Of a DNA stretch of 64,000 nt, positions 32,572 through 40,399 are shown piece after piece. The first letter of the stretch is position 1. Each line of letters opens with the position of its first letter. Source of the stretch: Streptomyces sp. NBC_00443 (GTDB lineage Bacteria; Actinomycetota; Actinomycetes; Streptomycetales; Streptomycetaceae). Location of the stretch: positions 744,001-808,000 of the forward strand of contig NZ_CP107917.1 of NCBI RefSeq assembly GCF_036014175.1, in the 5' to 3' direction. The position numbers were made by a program, and so were the translations under genes. The notes below the pieces were generated by a model. It saw only the letters and a program-made list of their open reading frames with translations, ran no database searches and was not told the origin of the DNA.

Positions 32572-33543
32572 TCAGGCCCCGCCGCGTTCCCCCGTCGCGG
32601 CGGGGCTTCCTTGTGCCTCACGCGCGGAGCGTTCGGTCACGTCGAGGAAGATCTGGTCCGCCTCGGCCACGGTCCGGGCGATGGACCACTTGATGCGGAC
32701 GGCGACCTCCTCCACCTGCTCGCTGTCGATCCCGGGCACCAGATCGACCCGGGCCGCCACCAGAGCCGTTTCCAGACCGGTCTTAATCGTGAGCAGCGCT
32801 TCCACGCTGTCGATCACCGGCAGGGCCGCCAGCAGCGCCCGGATCCGGGCGGCGGCCTCCGGGTCCGCGGCCTCCCCGATCAGCTGGTCGCGGGCGTCGC
32901 GGCCCAGGCGGAAGGCGACGTAGACGAGCAGTGCGCCGATCGCCAGCGACGCGGACGCCTCCCACACGACCTGACCGGTGACCATGTGCAACGCCATGCC
33001 GGCGAAGGCGAGGGTCACCCCGATCACCGCCGTGCCGTCCTCGGCCACGACCGTGCGCAGGGCGGGGTCCCGCAGGCCGCCGGCGGCGCCGCCCTGTCGG
33101 CGTACCTGGTACAGCGCCCGCAGGAGCGACAGGCCCTCGGCGACGAAGGCCACACCGAGCACGACCATTCCCGCCACATAGCCGGTGAACTTCTCCTCAC
33201 CGCCGCCGCGCAGCGCCTCGAAGCCCTGGAAGAAGGAGAAGCACCCGCCCATCACGAAGATGCCGACGGCCGCGAGCAGTGACCAGAAGAAGCGTTCCTT
33301 GCCGTAGCCGAAGGGATGGCGGGCGTCGGCGGGGCGGCGGCTGCGGCGCAGCGCGGCCAGCAGGAAGACCTCGTTCATGCTGTCCGCCACGGAGTGCGCC
33401 GCTTCCGACAGCAGCGCGGGTGACTGGGCGAGGAGTCCGCCGACCGCCTTGGCCACGGCGATGACGAGATTGGCCGTGAGCGCCACCAGAACGGTGACGC
33501 GGGTCCTGCGGTCGGCCTTCGGTTCTGTGGACGTGCTGCTCAT
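32572..33543 (-). CDS. Cation diffusion facilitator (CDF) family transporter
   Basis: Membrane protein of 323 residues with six expected helices and a C-terminal cytoplasmic domain. The first metal motif is HSVAD in LLSEAAHSVADSMNEVFLL (HxxxD). At the second site the sequence is EDGTAVIGV rather than HxxxD, as in the ZnT9-like branch, so metal choice may differ from classical Zn exporters. HPFGYGKERFFWSLL is the conserved loop after helix 2. CDF proteins exchange Zn, Fe, Mn or Co for protons out of the cytoplasm. Its last codons lie in a perfect hairpin (32576-32606). The GST-type gene diverges from it. Confidence 0.85.
   Translation of the reverse strand: MSSTSTEPKADRRTRVTVLVALTANLVIAVAKAVGGLLAQSPALLSEAAHSVADSMNEVFLLAALRRSRRPADARHPFGYGKERFFWSLLAAVGIFVMGGCFSFFQGFEALRGGGEEKFTGYVAGMVVLGVAFVAEGLSLLRALYQVRRQGGAAGGLRDPALRTVVAEDGTAVIGVTLAFAGMALHMVTGQVVWEASASLAIGALLVYVAFRLGRDARDQLIGEAADPEAAARIRALLAALPVIDSVEALLTIKTGLETALVAARVDLVPGIDSEQVEEVAVRIKWSIARTVAEADQIFLDVTERSAREAQGSPAATGERGGA
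32576..32606. terminator. Perfect hairpin inside the 3' coding end
   Basis: GCCCCGCCGCG and CGCGGCGGGGC form an 11-bp stem with a 9-nt loop and TTCC on the right. It overlaps the last ten codons of the CDF gene and could terminate rightward transcription from the Ddn-like gene. Confidence 0.5.
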
Positions 33544-33663
33544 TTGTCACTGACTGCCCCGGTCGATGGGGCTCACACCGTGCCGTCGGCGGATTTCGGG
33601 GGACTCGGTGAGATCGGGGAACCCGGCATGCGGCGGACACGTACGGCAGAGAGGAGCCAGGTC

Positions 33664-34677
33664 ATGAGCGGCGGGGGCAACACCGCCTACGGGAGGAAGA
33701 GGTTCCAGCGGTCGAGGGCCCACTTCACGGACCGGATCACCGCGGACGGGCGGGACGGCTGGCCGGTGGAGGCGGGGCGCTACCGTCTGGTGGTCAGCCG
33801 TGCCTGTCCGTGGGCGAGCCGGTCACTGGTGTCCCGGCGGCTGCTCGGCCTGGAGGACGCCCTGTCCCTCGCGGTCGCCGACCCGATCCAGGACGACCGC
33901 AGCTGGCGCTTCACGCTGGACCCCGACGACCGCGACCCGGTGCTCGGCATCCGCTACCTCAGCGAGGCCTACGACAAGCGGGAGACCGGCTACCCGGGCG
34001 GCGTCAGCGTCCCCGCGATCGTGGACGTGCCCAGCGGCCGGCTCGTCACCAACGACTACCAGCGGATCACCGTCGACTTCGCCACCGAGTGGACGGCCCT
34101 GCACCGCGAGGGGGCACCCGATCTCTATCCGCAGGGGCTGCGGGACGAGATCGACGCCGTGATGGCGGACGTGTACGACGACGTCAACAACGGGGTGTAC
34201 CGGGCGGGCTTCGCCACCGGGCAGCAGGAGTACGAGCACGCGTACGCGCGTCTGTTCCGGCGGCTGGAACTGCTGGCCGGGCGACTGGAAGGGCAGCGCT
34301 ATCTGGTCGGCGACACGATCACCGAGGCGGACATCCGGCTGTTCACGACACTGGTCCGTTTCGACGCCGTCTATCACGGTCACTTCAAGTGCAACCGCTG
34401 GAAGTTGACGGAGAACCAGGTGCTGTGGGCGTACGTCCGCGACCTCTACCAGACGCCGGGGTTCGGTGACACCGTCGACTTCGACCACATCAAACGGCAC
34501 TACTACGGAGTCCACGGCGGCATCAATCCGACCGGAATCGTGCCCCTGGGGCCGGACCTGTCCGGCTGGCTGACGCCGCATCACCGTCAGGAGCTGGGCG
34601 GCAGGCCGTTCGGCGACGGGACACCGCCCGGGCCGGTCCCGGAGGCCGAGCGGGTACCGGCGCACGGGCGACCCTGA
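33664..34677 (+). CDS. Glutathione S-transferase-family hydroquinone reductase-like protein (Xi class)
   Basis: Protein of 337 residues. SRACPWASRSLVSRRLLGL contains the catalytic cysteine of Xi-class glutathionyl-hydroquinone reductases, and GYPGGVSVPAIVD, TNDYQRITVDF and the C-terminal FDHIKRHYYGVHGGINPTGIVPLGP are also family marks. Because streptomycetes use mycothiol instead of glutathione, the natural reaction is probably removal of mycothiol from quinones or hydroquinones. ATG at 33664 follows GAGAGGAG. It is followed 24 bp later by the DUF4235 gene. Residues after about 310 form a short Pro/Gly-rich tail. Confidence 0.88.
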   Translation: MSGGGNTAYGRKRFQRSRAHFTDRITADGRDGWPVEAGRYRLVVSRACPWASRSLVSRRLLGLEDALSLAVADPIQDDRSWRFTLDPDDRDPVLGIRYLSEAYDKRETGYPGGVSVPAIVDVPSGRLVTNDYQRITVDFATEWTALHREGAPDLYPQGLRDEIDAVMADVYDDVNNGVYRAGFATGQQEYEHAYARLFRRLELLAGRLEGQRYLVGDTITEADIRLFTTLVRFDAVYHGHFKCNRWKLTENQVLWAYVRDLYQTPGFGDTVDFDHIKRHYYGVHGGINPTGIVPLGPDLSGWLTPHHRQELGGRPFGDGTPPGPVPEAERVPAHGRP

Positions 34678-34701
34678 CCGAAGAAGGAGGCGCAGACGCA
34701 C

Positions 34702-35013
34702 ATGGCCAAGAAGAACAAGCAGAAGAAGATGAAGCTCCCCCTCGCCTACAAGCCCCTCGGATTCGCCCTCGGCTGGGCGAGCGGGGCGCTGGCCGGGCTC
34801 GCCTTCCGCAAGACGTGGATGGCGATTCGCCATGAAGAGGACGCGCCCGACGCTCTGGACCGGGACCGCGGCTGGGGAGAGATCCTGCTCGCGGCAGCGG
34901 TCCAGGGCGCCCTGTTCGCGGCGGCCCGCAGCCTGGCGGACCGCACGGGCGCGAAGGCGATCGAGCGTTCGACGGGCGTGTGGCCGGTAAGCGAAAAGGG
35001 CGGCCGGGACTGA
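34702..35013 (+). CDS. DUF4235 membrane protein
   Basis: Protein of 103 residues. A Lys-rich head (AKKNKQKKMKLPLAYKPLG) is followed by two hydrophobic helices (FALGWASGALAGLAF and ILLAAAVQGALFAAARS) separated by a charged hinge, the standard plan of DUF4235. It sits in the cytoplasmic membrane. Function unknown. ATG at 34702 has AAGGAGG 14 bp upstream. Cotranscription with the upstream GST-type gene is likely (24-bp gap); a strong terminator follows. Confidence 0.85.
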   Translation: MAKKNKQKKMKLPLAYKPLGFALGWASGALAGLAFRKTWMAIRHEEDAPDALDRDRGWGEILLAAAVQGALFAAARSLADRTGAKAIERSTGVWPVSEKGGRD

Positions 35014-35031
35014 CGGCCGGCCCCGGCGATC

Positions 35032-35076
35032 CCGCCGGCACCGAGGCAGGAGTGGGCCCCGCCTCGGTGCCGGCGG
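35032..35076. terminator. Convergent hairpin terminator
   Basis: CCGCCGGCACCGAGGC at 35032-35047 pairs perfectly with 35061-35076 (16 bp, 13-nt loop) between the DUF4235 and VOC stops. Confidence 0.88.
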
Positions 35077-35082
35077 AGGGAC

Positions 35083-35475
35083 TCAGCCCTGCTTCGGTGC
35101 CGTCGGGGCCACCATGTGCAGCGTGAACGAGTGGCCGGCCGGGTCGGCGTAGCCGCGTTCCTCGTAGGGGCCTGCCGCGTCCTTCGTCTCCACCGGGCGG
35201 CCGCCGAGCCCGACGATTTTGCGCTCCGCCTCGTCCAGGTCCTCCACCACGAAGTCCAGGTGGGCCTGGAGGGAGTTCTCCGGGCGCGGCCAGCTCGGCG
35301 GGGTGGCGTTCATGTCGCGCCGGAACGCCAGCCGGGTCCCGTCGGCGCCCCTGATCTCGACGCGGTTGGCGGTCGCGTCCGTCATCTCGCCTTCCAGCAG
35401 ATCCCGGTAGAACTCGGCGAGCTTCTCGGGCTCGGCACAGTCGAGCACCACGAAACCCGCTTTCACCAGTGGCAT
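35083..35475 (-). CDS. VOC-family protein (glyoxalase/dioxygenase fold)
   Basis: Protein of 130 residues with two beta-alpha-beta-beta-beta units: KAGFVVLDCAEPEKLAEFYRDLL opens the first, LQAHLDFVVEDLDEAERKIVGLGG the second, ending YADPAGHSFTLHMV. Metal ligands may be His in AHLDFVV and a Glu or Asp elsewhere, but the set is incomplete, so it could be a binding or resistance protein rather than a glyoxalase. ATG at 35475 has GGAGGAG 2-3 bp away, a close spacing. Function unknown. Confidence 0.85.
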   Translation of the reverse strand: MPLVKAGFVVLDCAEPEKLAEFYRDLLEGEMTDATANRVEIRGADGTRLAFRRDMNATPPSWPRPENSLQAHLDFVVEDLDEAERKIVGLGGRPVETKDAAGPYEERGYADPAGHSFTLHMVAPTAPKQG

Positions 35476-35554
35476 GACTCCTCCGAAGGGTCCGGGGCAC
35501 GGGACGGTCCTGCCCCGTCGCCTGCACCCCAACGGGTGTCCCAGCCAGGCGGTT

Positions 35555-36019
35555 TCAGTCCGCCACCAGCCACTCGCCGTCCCGCATCAGTTCCCGCCCG
35601 TCCAGTTCGTCGGCCTCACGCCAGGCCTGCACCCGGGTCGGCCGGACGCGGAAGTACAGGTAGGGCGTGCTGAGTCGACGCGGGTCGAAGCCGGTCCTGG
35701 CCGCGAAGAGGTCCCCCTCCTCCTCGGACAGTTCGGCCGGGGCCATCGTCTCGACCGTCCCCTCGACCATGACGACATCGCGGGTCGGCCCGATGCCGAG
35801 GCGGGTCCTGCCGGTCGCCCTCAGGTTCCGACCGGTCGGGCTCGTGGCCGGAGTGGCGAGCAGCAGGGTGGAGCCGTCCCAGCGGAAGGACAGGGGGACG
35901 AGGTACGGCACTCCCCCGGCGGCGTCGGCGGTGGCGACCCACACGTCCTCGTCGTGTTCCAGTCGGTGCAGTGTGTCCTGCTTGCGTTGCTTGGCGGGGC
36001 GGGCGGGTGGCCGGGTCAT
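35555..36019 (-). CDS. PPOX-class F420/FMN-dependent split-barrel protein
   Basis: Protein of 154 residues resembling the pyridoxamine 5'-phosphate oxidase-type fold. VWVATADAAGGVPYLVPLSF and TLLLATPATSPTGRNLRATG are the conserved beta-barrel and cofactor-contact segments. Such proteins bind F420, FMN or haem and reduce varied substrates. The ATG overlaps the TGA of the upstream TetR gene by 4 bp, so the two are cotranslated. Cofactor is undetermined. Confidence 0.8.
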   Translation of the reverse strand: MTRPPARPAKQRKQDTLHRLEHDEDVWVATADAAGGVPYLVPLSFRWDGSTLLLATPATSPTGRNLRATGRTRLGIGPTRDVVMVEGTVETMAPAELSEEEGDLFAARTGFDPRRLSTPYLYFRVRPTRVQAWREADELDGRELMRDGEWLVAD

Positions 36020-36798
36020 CGGCGAAGGCTCTCCTCACGGAACGGAACGGCGTTGACGGGCGGATCCAGTGTGACCGTCCGACGTCCCGCCCGGGCGTGG
36101 ATTTCCGTCAGTCCGGCCGCTGCGGCGGTGAGCAGCAGGTCCAGGGCCGCCGGATAGGAGCTGTTCGGCATGTCGGCCACGAGATGGCGGGCGGTGGCGG
36201 CGATGTGCGGGTGGGAGTCGGCCGGGAGCCGCGCGTACGTCGCCCGCCAGACGGCCGCCTCCGCCTCGCGTGCGGCCTTCGGCATCGCCACGCTCGCCGA
36301 GTCGAGGGCGCCGTACGCGAGGGCCTGGTCGACGAAGGCGTGGTAGATCCGCACCGCCTCCGCGTCGGGGAAGCCCGCGTCGCGCAGCACGCCGAGGATG
36401 GTCTCGACAGCCTGGATCTCGTACGCCCGCCCGGTCACCCGGTACGAGCTGAGCACCGCCGCCCGGGGATGGGCGAGGGCACCGGCGTGCATGCGCAGGC
36501 CGAGATCCCGCAGGTCGGCGCGCCAGTCGCCGGTCGGGCGCCAGGTGCGCAGGGTACGGCCGATGAGTTCGTCGGCGATGGCGAGCATCAGGTCGTCGGT
36601 GTGCCGGAAGTACCGGTACAGCGAGCTGGGGTCGGCGCCGAGCGCACGGCCGAGGCGGCGTACCGAGAGGGCTTCGGTGCCGTGCTCCTCGATCAGCCTG
36701 AGGGCCGTCTCCACGATCAGCTCCTCGGACAGGACGACACCCTGCTTGGTGGGGCGCCTGCGCTGCCGGGCGGTCGGCGGGACGACGCGGTCGGTCAT
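36016..36798 (-). CDS. TetR-family transcriptional regulator (TetR_C_1-like)
   Basis: Protein of 260 residues. The helix-turn-helix is at about residues 22-70: LSEELIVETALRLIEEHGTE and VRRLGRALGADPSSLYRYFR. The C-terminal domain has RRAVLSSYRVTGRAYEIQAV-like features of larger TetR proteins. ATG at 36798 has GGAGG 7 bp upstream. It is divergent from the permease-amidohydrolase pair and overlaps the PPOX-class gene. An AACAC/GTGTT inverted repeat between the genes is a candidate operator. It may respond to the substrate of the permease. Confidence 0.88.
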   Translation of the reverse strand: MTDRVVPPTARQRRRPTKQGVVLSEELIVETALRLIEEHGTEALSVRRLGRALGADPSSLYRYFRHTDDLMLAIADELIGRTLRTWRPTGDWRADLRDLGLRMHAGALAHPRAAVLSSYRVTGRAYEIQAVETILGVLRDAGFPDAEAVRIYHAFVDQALAYGALDSASVAMPKAAREAEAAVWRATYARLPADSHPHIAATARHLVADMPNSSYPAALDLLLTAAAAGLTEIHARAGRRTVTLDPPVNAVPFREESLRR

Positions 36799-36851
36799 GG
36801 GTCGCCTCCGTGGGCCGGTGGAACCGGGGTCGATGGGCGAGACCCTACGAC

Positions 36852-36868
36852 AACACCGTTGACGTGTT
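36852..36868. promoter_or_regulatory. Candidate TetR operator
   Basis: AACAC and GTGTT flank a 7-bp centre in the 140-bp divergent region between the TetR and permease genes. A TTGACG at 36859 inside it could be a -35 of the rightward promoter. Confidence 0.4.
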
Positions 36869-36938
36869 AACCCCCCGGACAGTTTCATGTCCGCTCATCG
36901 GGGCCGATCAGGCCCCCCGGTGCGAGCGGAGACCGGCC

Positions 36939-38444
36939 ATGTCCGACAACCCCTACAGCGTCGACCCTCCCGCGCGGCCCCAGCTGCGCAAGTCCCTCGG
37001 CGTCCTGGACGGCGTCGCCATCGCCGCGTCCAGCACGGCCGCGACCACCAGCATCGGCATCGGCCTCGGCGTCACGGCCGGAGTCGTGGGGCTGCATCTG
37101 CCGGCGATCATGCTACTGGCGTTCCTGCCGGTTCTGGGCATCGCGGGCGCCTTCTCCCGGCTGAACAAGGTCGAGCCGAACGCGGGCAACGGCTATGTGT
37201 GGGTGGGCCGTTCGCTCACGCCCTGGCTGGGCTTCATGGTCGGCTGGGTGAACCTCGTGGCCGTGCTCGCGTTCCTCGCGTACACCACGGCGGTCACCGG
37301 TTCGGCCCTGATCCAGCTGGCCGGGGACGCCGGGCTGCACCGGGTGGGCGGCCTCGCGCTGGACCCGGGTTCGACCGCGCAGACGACTGCGGTCGGCATC
37401 CTGGTCCTGGTGGCGGTCACGCTGACCGCCGTGACCGGCGTCCGCACCGCCGCACGCTTCCAGGCCGGGCTGCTGGTCTTCGAGTACGTCGTGCTGCTGG
37501 GCTTTTGCGGATACGGCATCGTCACCGGCCCGCACGACTTCAGCCTGAGCTGGTTCGACCCGTTCGCGATCCCCTCGGCGACGGCGCTCGCGCAGGGGCT
37601 GCTGCTGTCGGTGTTCTGCTACTGGGGCTTCGAGTCGGCGTTCAGCGTCAACGAGGAGGTCCGCGATCCCCGCGACGCGTCCCGGGCCGGGATCACCACC
37701 CTGTTCACCATGCTGGGCCTGTTCCTGCTCGGCTCGATCGCCTTCCAACGCGTCCTGTCCGAGGAGGAGTTGGTCGGCCACGGGGCGGAGGGCCTGGCCT
37801 TCTTCGGCGACCGGCTGGCGTCCCAGCCCTGGGCGGCGCTCCCTCTGATCGCTCTGATGTTCTCGGCGGTCGCCTCCCTGCAGGCCGGGGTGATTCCCAC
37901 GGCCCGGGCGATGTTCGCGATGAGCCGGGACCGTACGCTCGGGCCGGTGTGGTCCAAGGTCAGCCCCCGGTACGGCACTCCGGCCGCCGGGACGGTGCTC
38001 ATCGGCGCGCTCGCGGCGGTGGTCGCGGGTCTGGCGCTGGTCATCCCCCGGCTCGCCGACATGATCATGGCGACGGTGAGCGCCGTGGGCATCGTGGTCG
38101 CCCTGTCGTACGCCCTCACGGCCATCGCGGCCGCCGTGCGCTTCCGCTCCCTGCTGCACGAGGACTGGCGCGAGGGCATACGTGCGGTCGTGCTCCCCGC
38201 GCTGAGCGCGGCCGCCCTGCTCGGCCTCGGCGGCTACCTCGGCTGGTCGTTCTACACCTCCGCCGACCACTTCGAAGTCAGCGCGGACAACGGCTGGTTC
38301 CTGCTTGCCACTCCCCTGGCGATGATCGCGTCCGGCTTCGTGGCCGCCGCCTGGGCTAAGTGGGTGCGCAAGTCGCCGTACTTCCGCACCGGCAAGGGCA
38401 CCGACGCCGACGCTCCCCAGCTCATCGCCACCTCCTCCCGTTAA
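36939..38444 (+). CDS. APC-superfamily amino acid permease
   Basis: Membrane protein of 501 residues with about 12 helices. The first helix contains ASSTAATTSIGIGLG, and GAFSRLNKVEPNAGNGYVWVG matches the conserved G-x-F-x-x-L-x-x-x-x-P-x-x-G-x-x-Y loop of the APC family; FESAFSVNEEVRDPRD in helix 6 to loop 6-7 is also typical. It imports amino acids or amines by proton symport. ATG at 36939 has GGAG 8 bp upstream. The amidohydrolase gene follows after 21 bp, suggesting uptake and hydrolysis of an amide or amino-acid-like compound under control of the divergent TetR protein. Confidence 0.88.
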   Translation: MSDNPYSVDPPARPQLRKSLGVLDGVAIAASSTAATTSIGIGLGVTAGVVGLHLPAIMLLAFLPVLGIAGAFSRLNKVEPNAGNGYVWVGRSLTPWLGFMVGWVNLVAVLAFLAYTTAVTGSALIQLAGDAGLHRVGGLALDPGSTAQTTAVGILVLVAVTLTAVTGVRTAARFQAGLLVFEYVVLLGFCGYGIVTGPHDFSLSWFDPFAIPSATALAQGLLLSVFCYWGFESAFSVNEEVRDPRDASRAGITTLFTMLGLFLLGSIAFQRVLSEEELVGHGAEGLAFFGDRLASQPWAALPLIALMFSAVASLQAGVIPTARAMFAMSRDRTLGPVWSKVSPRYGTPAAGTVLIGALAAVVAGLALVIPRLADMIMATVSAVGIVVALSYALTAIAAAVRFRSLLHEDWREGIRAVVLPALSAAALLGLGGYLGWSFYTSADHFEVSADNGWFLLATPLAMIASGFVAAAWAKWVRKSPYFRTGKGTDADAPQLIATSSR

Positions 38445-38465
38445 CCCCCAACCAGGAAGCGGACC

Positions 38466-40112
38466 ATGCACGCAGATCTCCTTTTCACCGGCGGCCCCGT
38501 CCTCACTCCCGAGGGCCGCACCGCGACCGCCGTGGCCGTCACCGGTGACCGCATCACTGCCGTAGGGCGGGAGGAGGTGCACGATCTCGCCGGACCGCGG
38601 ACAGAGGTGGTGGACCTCGCCGGGCGGCTGCTGCTGCCCGGATTCCAGGACGCGCACGTGCATCCGGTGCCTGCCGGGCTGGAGCTCGCCCAGTGCGACC
38701 TGACCGGGGCGAGGACGGCGGACGAGACCCTCGCCGCGGTGCGCGCGTATGCCGACGCGCATCCCGAGCGGGAGTGGATCACTGGCGGCGGCTGGTCGAT
38801 GGAGGCATTCGAGGGCGGTACGCCGACGAAGGAGCTGCTGGACGCGGTGGCGCCCGGCCGGCCGGTCTATCTGCCCAACCGCGACCATCACGGCGCCTGG
38901 GTCAACAGCCGTGCCCTCGCGCTCGCGGGCATCACACGCGACACGCCCGACCCTGCCGACGGGCGGATCGACCGGGACGCGTCCGGCGAGCCGAGCGGCA
39001 CGCTCCAGGAGGGGGCGATGCAGCTGGTGGGGCGGCTCACCCCGTCCGCCACCGCGGCCGACCGGGTGGCGGCTCTGCTGCACGCCCAGCGGCACCTGCA
39101 CGCGCTCGGCATCACGGCCTGGCAGGACGCGCTGGTCGGTGAATTCCTCGGCATGGACGACCCGTCACAGGCGTATCTGACGGCCGCGCGGGACGGCTCG
39201 CTCACCGCCCGTGTCGTCGGGGCACTGTGGTGGGACCGCGAGCGCGGCGCCGAGCAGATTCCCGAACTGGTCGAGAGGCGGGCTGCGTTGAGCCATGGCC
39301 GCTTCCGCGCCGGGTCCGTCAAGCTGATGCTGGACGGTGTCGCCGAGACCGGGACGGCGGCACTCCTTGAGCCCTACCTCGACAAGTGCGGCTGTGCGAC
39401 CGCCAACCGGGGCACCAGCTTCATCGACGCGGGGCAGCTGCCCAAGTACGTCACCGAATTGGACGCTTTGGGCTTCCAGTGCCACTTCCACGCCCTGGGC
39501 GACCGGGCCGTACGCGACGCGCTGGACGCGATCGAGACGGCGCGGGGTGCGAACGGGCCGAGCGACACGCGGCCCCACCTGGCCCATCTCCAGGTCGTCC
39601 AGCCGACGGACGTGCCGCGCTTCGCCCGGCTCGGGGCCACGGCGAACATCCAGCCGCTGTGGGCCGCGCACGAACCGCAGATGGACGAGCTGACGATTCC
39701 GTTCCTGGGGCCCGAACGCGCAGCGTGGCAGTACCCGTTCGGCGCGCTGCTGCGCTCCGGAGCCCGGCTCGCGGCAGGCAGCGACTGGCCTGTGAGCAGC
39801 CCCGATCCGCTCCAGGGGATCCATGTCGCCGTCAACCGCATCACACCGGAAGTGACACCGGGCAGCGGCGACACGCCGGTGTTCCTGCCCGGCGAACGCA
39901 TAGGACTCGCCGAGGCGTTGAGCGCGTACACGGCGGGCTCGGCGTATGTGAACCACCTCGACGACACGGGCGAGGTGCGTGCCGGAGCGCTCGCGGATCT
40001 CGTGGTCCTGGACCGCGATCCGTTCGACGGGGCGGCCGGGGAGATCGCGGAGACGCGTGTAGCTGTCACTTACGTCGGGGGCGCGCGAGTATACGCAGCT
40101 CAGGAGGCCTGA
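38466..40112 (+). CDS. YtcJ-type metal-dependent amidohydrolase
   Basis: Protein of 548 residues. The metal-binding HxH is in FQDAHVHPVPAGLEL near residue 62. Further marks are PNRDHHGAWVNSRAL, CHFHALGDRAVRDALDAIE (metal-ligand histidines), and AAGSDWPVSSPDPLQG with the catalytic aspartate. These define the amidohydrolase_3/YtcJ group, whose substrates are amides or N-formyl compounds. It ends with the usual VLDRDPFDG composite domain. It lies 21 bp after the permease and probably hydrolyses the imported compound. No signal peptide. Confidence 0.9.
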   Translation: MHADLLFTGGPVLTPEGRTATAVAVTGDRITAVGREEVHDLAGPRTEVVDLAGRLLLPGFQDAHVHPVPAGLELAQCDLTGARTADETLAAVRAYADAHPEREWITGGGWSMEAFEGGTPTKELLDAVAPGRPVYLPNRDHHGAWVNSRALALAGITRDTPDPADGRIDRDASGEPSGTLQEGAMQLVGRLTPSATAADRVAALLHAQRHLHALGITAWQDALVGEFLGMDDPSQAYLTAARDGSLTARVVGALWWDRERGAEQIPELVERRAALSHGRFRAGSVKLMLDGVAETGTAALLEPYLDKCGCATANRGTSFIDAGQLPKYVTELDALGFQCHFHALGDRAVRDALDAIETARGANGPSDTRPHLAHLQVVQPTDVPRFARLGATANIQPLWAAHEPQMDELTIPFLGPERAAWQYPFGALLRSGARLAAGSDWPVSSPDPLQGIHVAVNRITPEVTPGSGDTPVFLPGERIGLAEALSAYTAGSAYVNHLDDTGEVRAGALADLVVLDRDPFDGAAGEIAETRVAVTYVGGARVYAAQEA

Positions 40113-40290
40113 GCAGTAACGGAGATCACGGTCCGGTTACGCGTAGATCATTTTGGCCCTGGGCAGTCTCGTACCGCTTTTCGTTTCAACTTGCGCATCG
40201 GGAAGGTGAGTTCGAATGAGGGGGCGGTCGTGCGACCGCTCGCCCGCAGGCAGGGAGACCTCGCGCCACGACCCCGAAACGTGAGTCCGG
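40113..40290. other. Non-coding stretch between amidohydrolase gene and recombinase remnant
   Basis: No gene is seen. Together with the remnant it makes a 287-bp spacer before the orphan gene. Composition shifts here toward AT (for example around 40130-40210), consistent with a boundary between two DNA histories. Confidence 0.4.
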
Positions 40291-40380
40291 CTGTTCGGTG
40301 AGGCCGTCGGGAATGTACGGAAGCTTCTCGGACACGACCGGCTGACAACCACGGCCGATCGATTGCGTTGCCAGGACCAC
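40291..40380 (+). pseudogene. Remnant of a tyrosine-recombinase C-terminus
   Basis: In frame from 40291 the DNA reads ...AVGNVRKLLGHDRLTTTADR..., which matches the conserved LLGH-x-x-x-x-T-T box that lies shortly before the catalytic tyrosine of phage and transposon integrases. Only about 30 codons are left; a stop sits just upstream and the tyrosine is not preserved. It is too short to be functional and is best read as a scar of a mobile element next to the orphan gene. Confidence 0.5.
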
Positions 40381-40399
40381 AGCTTGAAGGGAGACCGGT

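Noticed and set aside
36859..36885. Vegetative promoter TTGACG for the amino acid permease
   Set aside because: No acceptable -10 hexamer at 16-18 bp; only the inverted repeat was kept as a candidate operator.
40291..40380. A functional integrase gene or attachment site at the recombinase fragment
   Set aside because: Only about 30 codons remain, the catalytic tyrosine is missing, and no tRNA or direct-repeat att site is visible nearby.
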